In this document: positions 49,423-61,395 of the stretch, one piece after another
How the letters are laid out: every line of letters begins with the position of its first letter
Numbering within the stretch: the stretch's first letter is position 1
Assembly (NCBI RefSeq): GCF_020379485.1
Contig: NC_063447.1
Location: 58,579,452 to 58,643,451 of the forward strand
Direction: 5' to 3'
DNA: 64,000 nucleotides
Source of the DNA: Brassica napus
Taxonomy: Eukaryota; Streptophyta; Magnoliopsida; Brassicales; Brassicaceae
The notes under the pieces: generated by a model
The model's database searches: none
What the model saw: the letters and a program-made list of their open reading frames with translations, nothing else
Told to the model about the DNA's origin: nothing
Made by a program: the position numbers and the translations under genes

Positions 49423-50601
49423 ATGAGACCTGTTACTTTGTTCATGTTTTCTTTGATCTTGATATTACTTGTTTGGACTTGCGTTAAAGGTAATATATCA
49501 ACATTATTTTAGTCGCATATTGGTTACATAAATACTCTATGATAGCCCTAATTTTCTTTGTCACAAAAATATAGCCTATAAAGATCAAAAATTTTCATTA
49601 ATAAATAGGTAAATATACAGTTATACTCATATGGTTAATTAATCTTGACCCTAGAGTTTAAAATTAAGGGGTGAAGTTTTGAATTGAGATTTAAAATTCT
49701 ATAAAATAAAAAAATATATATACTGAAATTGAAAATTATTTTTTAAAAATAGTTTCAAAAAGAAAATTTGAAAAAAAATCGAAGCTATAAAAAATCAAAT
49801 TTGAAAACATGTAATTCGAAACTATATAAAAAAGTTTCTTTATTTTTTTATTTTATGTATTTATATATTTAGGGTATAAGTGTCTTTTAGCTATTAAATC
49901 AAACATTTCGGTCATTTTCCTTTTCAAAGACTTTTTTAGGAATTTGTTTTTGAAAATGATGTATTTTGGAGAATTGCGCTATTGGTTATTCTCCAGAATA
50001 AGAAAAAAATATTTGGATACTGTCAAAGGTGAAAAATATTGATGTGGTTGATGGTGATAACGGTTAAATGACGTATACTCCTCTTTTAAAATGCAAGTAT
50101 CAATTTAAAACATCATCTTCAAAAATCAAACGTATCCTCCCCTTGTTCATGGTTCAATTTTTGTTTGATTTCGATTTAATTTCTACTTGATTAAAATGTT
50201 TCACATTGTGCTATTTGGTTTTGTTTTAGTATAAATCAGTTTAGTTTGGCTATTCATTTGAGCATGAAGATTCTTTTCCAATGTTGCCAATTGGTTGTTT
50301 GTCTATACTGTTGAATAATGTATCTCTTTGTTATTGTTGATACAAACTTGTATTAGACGCGGAGGCTCAGAAAAAGAGGTGTACATTTTCAGAACTTACG
50401 GCTTACAGTGGAACACTTTGTGGCAAAACCGGTGTCTCTGATTATTGCATTATGAAATCAAAACGAGTACCCAAACCTTTTAGATGTTTCTGCGGAAATA
50501 GTCTGGATTATAGCATGGTAACCGGCAAAACAGTTTCCGAATTCCTTCGCACTTCTAAAAAATATCATCACTGCGAGTGTACTTATTTTTGTAAGTCTTA
50601 A
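49423..50601 (+). CDS. Small secreted cysteine-rich protein (defensin-like/pollen-coat-like), family unassigned
   Basis: Two exons, 49423-49489 and 50357-50601, make 103 residues. Exon 1 encodes a hydrophobic signal peptide (MRPVTLFMFSLILILLVWTC). The phase-1 intron falls just after it, the usual gene structure of plant defensin-like, SCR and pollen-coat peptides. The mature part (from about DAEAQKKRC) is basic with eight cysteines in the order C-x12-C-x8-C-x12-C-x-C-x26-C-x-C-x3-C, suggesting four disulfides. The two CxC pairs and the long x26 gap are unlike the classic defensin pattern. It lies between At2g37070 and At2g37110 relatives, where I recall no such Arabidopsis gene. Splice sites, signal peptide and frame all fit, but expression is unproven. 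Role is likely in reproduction or defence by class only. Confidence 0.72.
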
Positions 50602-51407
50602 TTACGTCTCCACTGCTAAAATATATGTAAACATTTCTCTGTTACGGTAGAAGTAGGTGGACAGTCCGCAGGCTTTTACAAGCTTAAACATTATTCTCAT
50701 TTTGACGTTTATATTGCTATGATTTCTCCTGATTAAGTTATTATAATGTTAATATATGATATCATACACATATGTACTCAATCTATCATTCTTCATGTTT
50801 ATTTGCTCAATCTCTCTCTCCAAACAATATTCATGACGCATCATATTATTTTTAAATCATGTATGTGCCTTAGTACATTATTAACTAATCTGATATATAA
50901 CAAAGATAGAGTGATATTTAACAAATCATGTATGGAAGGAAGAATGTGATTTAAAAATTAGGTTAAAAGTAAGTGTTCACGTATCAATATAGATATTCAT
51001 TTGATATTTTAATATCATTGACGTATATTCCTTTTTTGTTATTAAGTAAACTAAAGTTCCTTTATATCAATATATGGATTACTATAATATCATTGACGTG
51101 GATTCCTTTTTTCATAAACGTTTTGATTTTTCCTCCAAGAACACTTAACAACATATACATCAACTAATGCACGTTGTGCATTTAATACTCAGTTCATTTA
51201 ATTTCCAAGAAAATACTAACGAAAGCGTCTTTGTCTATTTTTAATTCGTTCCTTAACGCGTACGGAACGCGGCCCAATAAAATAATTACTTTAATTATAT
51301 TTTAAGTCTCTGCTTCTCTACCTTCTTTCCTCTTTGTAAGATCAAAGAGAGAGAGAGAGAGAGAGCGTTTGTTGAGAAGATCTTAGAAGGTGAATATCAA
51401 TCAGAAC
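50602..51407. other. Intergenic region before the PLAC8 gene
   Basis: No gene recognised. A duplicated ATATCATTGACGT block occurs near 51010 and 51088. A GA microsatellite of about 20 bp (51345-51366) lies in the probable 5' UTR of the next gene. Confidence 0.55.
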
Positions 51408-53343
51408 ATGGCGAAAGAAGACAACCACGAAGCTCAACGATGCGAGTGCGAGGATCATGAGGAATCGAGTCCTCTCTTGCAAGTGAACGAAAGCAACATC
51501 TGCTCAAAAGGGGACACCACCAAGACGGCGGAGGAATACGGCTGGACGGCGGATGGATTGCCGGTGAGCCAAGGGAGCGTGATCGGCGAGCCGATCGGGA
51601 GAAACCAATGGAGTTCCGGTCTTTTTTCCTGTCTCGGCCGAAACGATGAGTTCTGCAGCAGCGATCTCGAAGTTTGTGAGTCTTTATGTTCTGTCTCAAT
51701 GATTAGTGTCTGAAATTTGGGATTTTTTTGTTAATGGGTTACTTGATTTGGTGGAGGATGAATTGTAAAGTTTTGATTTTGATGTGTTTCACTGTTGGTG
51801 AGTCTTGCTTGTGTTCTGTCTGACTGTCTCAATGGTTATTGTCGGAAATTTTGGTTTTTTTTTTTATTTGGTAGAGATTGAATTGGAAAGTTCTGATTTT
51901 GATGTGTTTCATGGTTTGTGAGTCTTGTGTTCTGTCTCAAATGATTATTGTCGGAAATTTGAGATTTTCCTTAATGGGTTTCTTGATTTGGTGGAGATTG
52001 AATTGGAAAGTTTTGATTTTGATGTGTTTCACGGTTGGTGAGTCTTGTGTTCTGTCTCAAATGATTATTGTCGGAAATTTGAGGTTTTCCGTAATGGGTT
52101 TCTTGATTTGGTAGAGATTGTATTAGAAAGTTCTGATTTTGATGTGTTTCACGGTTGGTGAGTCTTGTGTTCTGTCTCAAATGATTATTGTCGGAAATTT
52201 GAGATTTTCCTTAATGGGTTTCTTGATTTTGTGGAGATTGAATTGGAAAGTTCTGATTTTGATGTGTTTCACGGTTGGTGAGTCTTGTGTTCTGTCTCAA
52301 ATGATTATTGTCGGAAATTTGAGGTTTTCCCTAATGGGTTTCTTGATTTGGTAGAGATTGAATTGGAAAGTTCTGATTTTGATGTGGTTCATGGTTGGTG
52401 AGGTTGGTGAAAGACTCAAATCGTTTACATCTTAATGGCTTCTTCTTTGTTAGGTCTCCTTGGAAGTGTGGCTCCATGTGTGTTGTATGGAAGCAATGCA
52501 GAGAGGCTTGGGTCTGCTCCTGGAACGTTTTCGAATCACTGCTTGACGTATTTAGGGTTGTACTTTGTTGGCAACTCTCTGTTTGGATGGAACTGCCTTG
52601 CTCCATGGTTCTCTTATTCTAGCCGCTCTGCCATTCGCCGAAGGTTTAACCTTGAGGTAATGATCGAATTATCTGATATTTAATCCGGAAAAAAACTGTT
52701 TTTATATCTGAATTATCCAAAATTATCTGAGAAACAGGAACCGAATATTAGTTAGTTCTTAACATTGTTGCCCGAACCAAAAACCGAAATAACCAAAACC
52801 GAACCAAATTTCAAATAATCAAACGGTTCCTATATCTTTAGAACCGAAAATCGAAAAAAAAAATGAACTGGAAGTGAACGCCAAGCCTAGTTGTACTCTA
52901 AGATAAGAAAAGAGTCAATCAACTCCTCTCTTTATATATCTTCTTGGTTGTGTACCACTCTCTGAGTTTTATAGGAGCCATGGAGAGACAAGTCTTGTCT
53001 CATAGGCACTCTAGTGTCTCTAGTTTTAGGCATGTGTATTACGAGAGTCTCCGTTGCATTCCATCTCGTGACCCTATCTTTTGTTTTCTTTTGGTGTAAA
53101 AAACAGGGAAGCTTTGAGGCGATGAACAGGTCGTGTGGTTGCTGCGGTAGCTGCATAGAGGATGAGATGCAAAGGGAACATATGGAGACGACTTGTGACT
53201 TTGTGACGCATGTCCTTTGCCATACATGTGCACTTTGCCAAGAAGGCCGTGAGATCCGCAGGAAGGTTCTTCACCCGGGTTTCAATGCTCAGTCCACTGT
53301 GGTTGTGCTTCCACCAAGTGAACAAACCATGGGACGTAAGTAA
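51408..53343 (+). CDS. PLAC8 family cysteine-rich membrane protein
   Basis: Relative of Arabidopsis At2g37110. PLAC8-domain proteins (FW2.2/CNR, PCR) are small plasma-membrane proteins linked to organ size or metal transport; the role of this member is unknown. Exons 51408-51675, 52454-52656 and 53107-53343 give 235 residues in phase. The N-terminus is acidic and hydrophilic. The PLAC8 region starts with WSSGLFSCLGRNDEFCSSDL and continues APCVLYGSNAERLGS and a hydrophobic stretch. It ends with dense cysteines: SCGCCGSCIEDE and CHTCALCQEGREIRRKVL. Exon 1 ends in a split Cys codon, and the codon is completed by exon 2, matching the family sequence EVCLLGSVAPC. Intron 1 is filled by a 120-bp tandem array. 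Confidence 0.92.
51671..52415. repeat. 120-bp tandem repeat array inside intron 1 of the PLAC8 gene
   Basis: About six units with exact 120-bp spacing in the last five (for example GATGTGTTTCACGGTTGGTG at 52021, 52141 and 52261). The first, more diverged unit starts at the real exon 1 donor, TTTGTGAGTC. Each later unit carries GGTGAGTCTTG at the same place, so the splice donor itself has been copied. Confidence 0.93.
52735..52880. repeat. ACCGAAC-type degenerate repeat in PLAC8 intron 2
   Basis: GAACCAAAAACCGAAATAAC and related units, similar in composition to the repeats in SIG6 introns; no clear ends. Confidence 0.45.
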
Positions 53344-55463
53344 GTGAAAAGCTTGCGTTGAGTCATGTGTCCTAAATAACATTTGTACACACACAGGTGA
53401 ACTATGATGTTGTCTCTTGCTTGCTTTTGTCGCGTGTTCTTTTCATTTTTTTTTTGGTCGTTCTTCAATGCATGCAATGATGCAAACATATGTATATCTT
53501 TATTGTTACGTGCTTGGTTTTGGATATGGTCTTGTAATATTCAATAAAGTTTCGCAACTTGTAACTCTATAAACGTGGAGGCATACCCTTTCCGGCGGAA
53601 CCTTCATTGCTCATAGCTCCAAACCAAAGTCTGTGAGATCAGATGTGGTAAAGAACGGTTCGGAGATTCTAATGAAATGAAGAGATCTGTTTTTGGACCG
53701 GAGAGATTAAGACGAGTGATTGATTACATCTTCTCTATTAAAATAGAATTACCATTTTTATCTATTATTTAGAAGTTTACTATGACCATTTTATTAATCA
53801 CATAATATGATTGTTGTCCAAAAAAAAAAATCACATAATATGACATAATAATTAATAAAAATATTAATAATAAATTAATTTTAACTATAGATTTGAATTT
53901 TATTTTCAGTTATAATAAAATTTGTTGAGAAAAATCTAATAAAATCCTACTAAATTTTTAAACAATTTTTATTAAATATTGCTTTAATTAATTTTGTAAT
54001 TAAGTAATATAATGCTATCATCTACCACTAAAACGGGTTCAAATTTGTTAATCATGTCATATATTTTTATACAAATGAAGTTATTAACATATGTTAAAAA
54101 TTTTATACAGCTATATATTTTCAAAAATTATATGTTGAAGAATATTTTTTATTTGATTATTTCAAATCATGAAAACTCGAAAACGTAATAAAAAAAGAAA
54201 AAATGAATAAAACAAACCCCTATATTAATAAAGTAATAAGAAACCTAAAAAATAAAATTAAAGAGTTATAAAATACATAACACTAAGATATAAATTGTAT
54301 ATTTAAATTTATATAATAATATCAAAATTAAATATTTATTAAATGAAAATATATCCGCACAATGTGCGGATTAAACTCTAGTTTAATTTATAAGACTTTT
54401 TATATCGCAACTTTGCGAGTCTTTAATTGTTGCACTAGAGATCCATTGTAATCATTGTGGTTAATTTGACTCCTTGAGTTTCTTAGTGTACATGTGATAT
54501 GATTTCTTTAGATTTGGTTTTAATATACATTTTGTGATAAAAGGGTCAAGATCTATAGCTTAATACTATAATTAATGTTAATTAGTACATTTGACATTTT
54601 CTTATAGAAATGATTAAATAGGTCTATTGATTAGACGCCAAACAAGACTGGCCAAATTAATCGCTGATAATTCAAAAGAAACCAGACGAATTATCAAAAG
54701 ATCTTCTAATAATGAAAGGATTTGTACAAAGAGTCAAAAGGAGACACATGGATAAGTGCCCAACTCGTCTGGCATGGCACCTCACTACTAAGCAATCACG
54801 ATTCGGCTTGTGGAGTCAACGAGCTTATGACATTAGCTAGTTAATTTCCCCCAAGTTGACATCTACTTATTAAACACAATTTATTTATGTCTTTTTATAC
54901 AATTCTAGATCTCATCATATATTTTTGATATGCGATTTCTAGTTGTTTATTGTAGACGACTGATCTTTGTTTTCTCTTACTCTCTAATCTGAATCTCATT
55001 GCATGGTCGGCAACATTTTTTACTTGGATCATTTTACCATCAATAATCGAATTATGATATCATGTTAATAAGTTTTAAAAAATTTAATGTATAATTTAAC
55101 TTATGTCCCTTATACACTACCTGTTATTCCATCACATTTTTGATTTTGAATTTGTAAGAAGTTTATATTTGTGTATCATATATAAGTTTATGGTCTTGAA
55201 TCTAATAGTTTTTGGTACTGTTAGTACTAAAATCATTGACGAATGTACCAAAAAATGTGACAAGATATATAAAAGTCCCATCAAATAAATTTGGATTGGT
55301 AGTTGTTTCGAAGTCACTCCCTAATGTACCAAGAACATATCTTAATCCATCCCAGTTTTTGTATCTCTTCTTATTGACTCCAAACCATTAACACACACAC
55401 GCACATACATACATATGATATATGATATATATGGTTATTATCTTTCATAGCAAACATAATCAG
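53344..55463. other. Intergenic region with a Helitron
   Basis: PLAC8 3' region, then a non-autonomous Helitron at 53729-54381. The rest is AT-rich without recognised genes. The S1FA-like gene I expect here (At2g37120) is not seen. Confidence 0.5.
53729..54381 (+). mobile_element. Non-autonomous Helitron
   Basis: The 3' end shows the Helitron signature: a perfect 8-bp hairpin ATCCGCAC-AAT-GTGCGGAT at 54353-54371, 10 nt before terminal CTAG, followed by T. The 5' end TCTTCTCTATTAAAATAGAA follows an A, as expected for insertion between A and T. The 653-bp interior is AT-rich and non-coding. The exact 5' base is less sure than the 3' end. Confidence 0.85.
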
Positions 55464-57264
55464 TTAGTTCACATAACGACAATCCTTCCTAATCTCTCCT
55501 TGGTCACCGGTGAGAGGATTGGTCTCGGACAAGAGCCTGATAGCGCGTGAAAATTGCTCATGGAAGTAACCATTGTCCGCAGCCATCTTCGCCACAAAGG
55601 GTGCGGTCCTCGGATCCGTGGCTATCTCATCATCGATGACAAGGAGTCCTTTATGAGCCATGATGTTTTTGTAATACATATTGTCCACAACCATCGGTGT
55701 CTCAGGGTCGTTGCGGGAGTATAAGACCTCTTTTGGGTTCGGATTTGGAGTAGGGCAACGTTTTTTCAAGTAAAGGGCGTACGTAGGGTCGAGAGTCGGG
55801 TCAATCGTTGGGTATAGCCGGTGCACTAGGTTAACGCAGTGGACTCTACCCACTGAGTGTGCACCTACGGTAATAAAAATTGACCGATCAATAACAATGA
55901 CAGTTATATATCTTTATTATCTTAACTAGTAAATAAACTTTCCAAAAAAAAAATATTATATGTATTATTTAAGTATATGGTTGATAAAACTATTTTATTT
56001 TGATTTTATCAGAAAATGAACCAAAAATACCCAAATTATCTTCTATTGAACCACCGGACCGTATAAAATTTGGTTTAATTAACGGTGTAAAACGCACATC
56101 TATCCTAAAATCTTGAACAAATTCAAAAACCAAAATGTCCATCCTGGTTAGTGTTACCGTGCTGGCTCAAATCTATTGACCTATGCATTTAAAAGATAGT
56201 TTCTACTCAGATTTATAACTCAGGTACCTAAGAGAGCAACGGTGGCTTCAACATCGATGCGGATGGAGTTAAAGTTTGAGAGAACAGACGAGAGAGAGTC
56301 ATTGTGGTTAGGAACTAGAGCCTCAACATCTCTCAAGTAGCTCCCTCTACTGTCTCTCCTTCCTGTCTTTATCATATCTATCTTTGGCCCTTTCAACTAT
56401 TCATTTCACCAACCAAAAAAAAAACATCTTAATAAAAATATAATTCCAAACTAATTAAATTAACCTTACAATGCATATACTTACCATGACAATACCATCT
56501 CTAGCAGAGAGAGCAACAATATCAGCGCAAGAGACTGTTCCAGGACATTCTTTCTCGAGTGCATCTTTGATAGTCTTGATATACTTAAAGTTTCTCATAC
56601 CAAAACTCCTTGTTGACTTTTGCTCTGATTCCACACCTCTTGCTGTCTCTAGTAGCAGTGACGCATCACACGACTACAAAAAAAATACCCATGAACATAA
56701 ATATTCACGATGACTTTTTGGTAATCATGTTTTTAAAAAATATTCACGATGATGATGATGCCATGTGATTATAGAGTAAATGTAATTACCTTGACGACGC
56801 AGTCATGGAAGAGATTACGGAGCCAAGATACGGCTGTGTTGCCGTGTTTGTAGTACAGCGTCTCCACTTGTTGTCTGATTATCTCTTCCGCTCTCGGACA
56901 ACTCTCTCTGTAATAATTCATCTTCAGTTCCGCATTTCCTACAGTTTAGTTAATCTTTAGATTCGATTTAAAAAAAAGTTAATCTTTAGATTATTCGCTT
57001 TATTTACGTATGAGTGATTACTAGCCATTTTATAATATAATATTTGTTGAATTTTTACGGTGGAAATTAGTTTACTAAAAAAAACCGTAGTTATTTTGGT
57101 TTCAGCTAGCAAAAATTAGAAATATATTCTCGAGACATGGATACACGTGGCATAATGTGATAAGAGAAAAGGGAATATAAATTACCGATATGAAAGATGG
57201 AAAATAACTGTAATAACAGGCAAAAGAAAGCCAAAAAGCAGAAGGGCATCTTCACAATGGCCAT
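55464..57264 (-). CDS. PER21: Class III peroxidase (PER21)
   Basis: Secreted haem peroxidase that oxidises phenolics with hydrogen peroxide in the cell wall. Exons in order of translation: 57264-57186, 56938-56790, 56673-56485, 56396-56228 and 55864-55464; 328 residues, all in phase. A signal peptide opens the protein (MAIVKMPFCFLAFFCLLLQL). Distal side: Arg67 and His71 in WLRNLFHDC. Proximal haem ligand: His198 in GAHSVGRVH. Structural cysteines are present (ESCPRA, KSCDAS, CPGTVSCADIVALSARDG). It ends GEIRKDCRYVN. It matches Arabidopsis At2g37130 (PER21), the last gene of the collinear run. All catalytic residues are intact. Confidence 0.96.
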
Positions 57265-57329
57265 CTTTTTCTCTCCTATCTTTTTGTACTTTGTTGATTG
57301 GTGTGTCTCTTTATGTGTCCAATGTAGGG

Positions 57330-57337
57330 TTATATAG
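57330..57337 (-). promoter_or_regulatory. TATA box of the peroxidase gene
   Basis: CTATATAA on the minus strand, about 66 bp before the ATG at 57264. Confidence 0.65.
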
Positions 57338-58895
57338 AGATTCAAGAGACTTGAGAAACTCTCTTTAATCGTGTAATACTATATAATTAAGTATTTTTAT
57401 TTCTTATAGTCATAGTGGTTGCCCATGTTAATTATTCTTTTTTGAAATTATCAGGGGATTTCTTATTCTAGACGAATATTAATATTGAAGTTTGTAACCA
57501 CTAGCTATATATCTGAACTCAATAGTTGTTGAACATGTGAATTCAGTGAGACGAGTTTTCCTATTCTATCCGATGATAATACAAAATTAAATTAGTTCGG
57601 CTTTTCACTTCTTTTCACTTTTAATTAGCCTTCCTCATACATGTTTCATGTTCACAAGATACAAAAGGAGGAGATCTGTAATATAAATTACGCTCTAACT
57701 TGTAACTAATTGATTGGATTGGATTCGAATAAATAAAATCAAAATGTAAATGCTTGCGATGAATATGTATATTACACATCAACTTCAAGATGACCGACTC
57801 AATTAACTCCCAATCATGCTAATCTATAGGTATTCAATATATAGCATACAATATTAAATACGGTTTCACTTATATGAGTTCATTCACTAATATATGAGTA
57901 AATTATTATTACCCGACTGCTGCATAAATTTTATACCACCGATTTAGTTTATAGATTCTAACAGACCTACTGACATGTTATATTATTCCATTTGAAATAT
58001 CGTTACCAGTCTGGATTCTTTGGCTGACTTAAAAAAAATATTTTGCTTCAATTGTGTAACAAATGTAGAAGGATATTATAGACTAGTCATAAATATGTAT
58101 ATATGCATGGCCCATTGTTATACATTTTGGGAAAATTATTGAATATATATTATATAAAATCATCTGATGGTAGCCACAATTTTTTTGTTTAAATTATCTG
58201 TAACATGATTACCGTGTATAGCGGGTTTGCGTCATTTCGGACATGCGCTTGATGCAAAATCAATACGACTGTGGATGTTAAAATGGATATATTGACTTCA
58301 CTAAATGTTAATATCATCATCAGCCACTTATCCTTCGGCCACTTAGTCACTTGTGATATTTTTAACACAACACATTGGGTGAATTCGTATTATACGCATT
58401 TAATGTGGCACCAAGAGTTAATTCAGACCCATTCATAGCTAAGCAGTTTATAATAGGTTGCCGCTATTTCAACGTATCATTCATCAAAATTTGATGTATC
58501 TATTTTAGTAGAAAACGAAAGATGTTTCATTTTATTTGGTGTAATAAATCTTTAATGCTCTTGAATACTGCTTAATACCGTCAGAACTCAGAACATTAAC
58601 TTTAGTTTTAAATTATAATGCAATTACTAAAACACTGCAAATTTATTTCATTATACAATATACAAAAAATGATCATGTATACTCTCTCTCTTTTCACAAT
58701 GATAAATTCCCATTTTTGTTTTTAAAGAATTTTAAGGTTTTAATACATATTCCCTCAGTTTCGTAAAGAATGCCACTTTGACATTTTCACACAAATTAAA
58801 AAAATGATTAAAATACATTAAAGTTCTTATTAGTTACACTTAATATGAAACAGAAAGAGTATTTATTAGTACTTGTTACAAATTGCATATATCAA
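57338..58895. other. Intergenic region upstream of the peroxidase gene
   Basis: Holds the peroxidase promoter and a small Stowaway-like element near 58744-58866; otherwise nothing recognised. Confidence 0.55.
58744..58866. mobile_element. Stowaway-like (Tc1/mariner) MITE
   Basis: Starts near TATTCCCTCAGTTTCGTAAA and ends near ATATGAAACAGAAAGAGTAT, which are inverted matches with several differences. TA-rich flanks and the CTCCCTCnGTTTC-type end fit Stowaway. About 120 bp; ends approximate. Confidence 0.6.
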
Positions 58896-58904
58896 AATAT
58901 TTAT

Positions 58905-58950
58905 GGGACATTTGCTAAAACCAACCCAAATATTCAAGTCAAATGTAAAA
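58905..58950. repeat. MULE left terminal inverted repeat
   Basis: Contains AAAACCAACCCAAATATTCA and GTCAAATG; pairs with 63905-63949. Confidence 0.85.
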
Positions 58951-59869
58951 GTGTACCCCACTTTCAGTCAAATGCAAAACCAACCTAAAGGAGTAGTAAA
59001 AGTACTATTTCACCCTTATGACCAAACAAAAAACATAAATGTATTTTACGTTTCTATCCTTTGGAAGTCTACACGTAATAAAAGAAGTCTACATATATAT
59101 AGACTTCCTACGAAGTCTACTTTATAGACTTGTTTTGTAGTCTACACTCTAATTTGGTCTACTAATTTAATTTTGAAAATGTATAAAAATAATTATTGTG
59201 ATATTTTTAATTAATCATCAATATAATGGAAAATATGAAGTAAATAAATTAAAATTTCATATAATCGAACAATTTTGAAGAATATATACTAATTTGGTTA
59301 TCATGTGCTAGACTATGTTCATAGTTTAGAAACAAAAGGTTCTAACATGTTATGTCTTTTAGTAGTTGATTTCATAGGGTTAGATTTTAGATTTTGTTTT
59401 TTTTTTTGTTTTATTAACTTAAATCTGCATATTAATGTTTAGTAGTTTATATTTTGTATAAATGAGACTTTTTGATTATCAAGCAAAACATTTAGGGTTT
59501 GATATTTGTGGTTTAGGGTTTCGTAGACCTACAATAAAGTCTATTTATCTGAAGACGTCTTTTTCAGTCTATATTTTTCAATTTGTTTTACAAAAAATCA
59601 TTATATTTAAACTAAGTTAAGTTCCTTAAGAATAAAAAAGTGAAATCATATACTATAACTATTAAAAAATAAAGAAATAAATTTAATAAATCATATATTA
59701 AAATTATTAAAATAATAAAGAATAAACAACAATAATTAAATTATTATAGTAGACTTCCAAAAAGGTCTACTATGTTATAGTAAGATCTACTCCAAAATTT
59801 TAATTTTAGTAGACTTCAAACGAAGTCTACAGTATCGTAAATTTTAACCTAGTTACATTTTTGTCTCCC

Positions 59870-59877
59870 TATATAAA
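59870..59877 (+). promoter_or_regulatory. TATA box of a transcription unit inside the MULE
   Basis: TATATAAA is followed by about 150 bp of CTCTCT-rich sequence typical of a plant 5' UTR (59890-60035). Confidence 0.5.
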
Positions 59878-59899
59878 CAAAATTTATTCAATCTCTCTC

Positions 59900-61395
59900 T
59901 AAAGTGGCTGCACAAGTTCTTAAAACTCTCTCCCTTCTCTCTAAAACTTTCTCTCTTCTCTCTAAAATTCTCTCAATTGTTTCTAAATCTCTCTCATTAT
60001 CTTCTTTCTCTCTAAAATTTTCTCAAGTCTTTCTCACAATATTATCTTGTCATTTTAGATATTATGATTCATGGTTTTCATCTTCTCCTTTAAAAAATGT
60101 AAGTTTTAGATCTATAGATTTTAAATGTGTATTTTATGTTTATTTCTCACAATATTATCTTTTTTTGGTAGGTATTATCACTCATGGATTTCATCATCTC
60201 CTCTAAAAATGTAAGTTTTAGATTAATAGATTTTAAATATGTATTTACATGTTTATATTCAAATAAATTTATAGATCAAGCTCTCTACATTAATTTGCTA
60301 CTAGTTTACCTTATAAATTATATTATGTAAAGTATTTTCAGATTTAAAATTATTTTCACATTTCAAAATATATAGATTTTTTCAGATCTGAAAATTATCA
60401 GACAGTGTAGACTTCTAAAGAAGTTTACTAAAGCTTGCAGACTTCATATGAAGTTTACTAAACCATAAAGTTTAAGCAGACTTCATTGGAAGTCTACAAA
60501 AATATGACTTTAATTTTTTTCTATGTTTTTTAATAATTTTATCTTATTTTGCAGGTATTTTCTTCCATAGTTATTCTCTTCTCCTCCTAGAAATGTAAGG
60601 TTTACATCTATAGATTTAAAATATGTGTTCTAGTATTTATATTCAAATAAAGTTACATATTAAAATTCATATTAATATGTCTTTAATTTATAACTATTTT
60701 GTCTATTAAATCATATTTTTAAAAGTTTTTTAGATTTAAACTTATTTCATATTTTTAATGTATTATTTTTCAGATCTATTTTTTTGATAGAGTAGACTTC
60801 ATTTGAAATCTACTTAAAACTTACGGCTGGTAGACTTCAAATGAAGTCTACTAGCCTTGAATTTTAAGCAAATTTCATTAGAAGTTTACTCAAATATGAT
60901 TTTAATTTTTATCTTATTTTTTAAAATTTTATTTTATTTTGCAGGTATTCTCTTCCAATATTTTCAAATCATCTTCCCAAAAATGTAAGCTTTCCATATA
61001 TTCATTATAAGATATTTTGTGTTTATAATGAACTAAATTTATAGATTCATACATTATCTTTTTGCTTTGTTACAAGGATGACAAAAAACCATTTTTGAAA
61101 TATTTTCCAGAACAAAGTATTTTCAAATTTTCTAAATGCACACTTTTAAATATGAAAATTTTCCATTAGTGTAGACTTCAACTAAAGTCTACTAAACAAT
61201 AACTTTACGTAGACTTAATAAAAAGTCTACTAAAATATGATTTTATTTTTTATCTTATGTTTTTCTCATAACTCTATCTTATTTGGCAGGTACTTTTTCC
61301 AAGACTTTATTTGAAGCATCAAGATTATGAAAAATCAAACATACTCAAGAATACTTTTTAATATATTGCTCTGTAATAACTTTCATAATAAAATA
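59900..61395 (+). ncRNA. Putative spliced non-coding transcription unit with recurring 39-40 nt exons (MULE-internal)
   Basis: After the TATA box and CT-rich leader, four blocks of 39-40 nt have the same design: 60059-60098, 60172-60210, 60555-60594 and 60945-60984. Each is preceded by an acceptor (TTTTAG, GGTAG, TTGCAG, TTGCAG) and starts ATATTATG or GTATT. Each contains TCATC/TCTTC..CTCC-like sequence and ends in AAAAAT or GAAAT directly before a GTAAG donor. A fifth acceptor (TTGGCAG, 61289) opens a terminal block with AATAAAA near 61388. The intervening introns are 73, 344, 350 and 305 nt, and the three longer ones share related sequence with two or three palindromes each. No long frame results: the 100-codon frame at 59904-60206 reads through leader and intron. 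Transcription and splicing are inferred from signals only. Confidence 0.45.

Noticed and set aside
51878..52354. Repeated open frames with internal repeats (MCFTVGESCVLSQMIIVG and similar)
   Set aside because: They are translations of the 120-bp intronic tandem array; the period is divisible by three, so openness repeats automatically. No start context or family.
51671..52415. CRISPR-like array
   Set aside because: Units are contiguous 120-bp tandem copies without unique spacers, inside a plant intron.
59904..60206. 100-residue protein from the MULE
   Set aside because: It is Ser/Leu-rich translation of a CT-rich leader continuing through a likely donor and intron; no family features.
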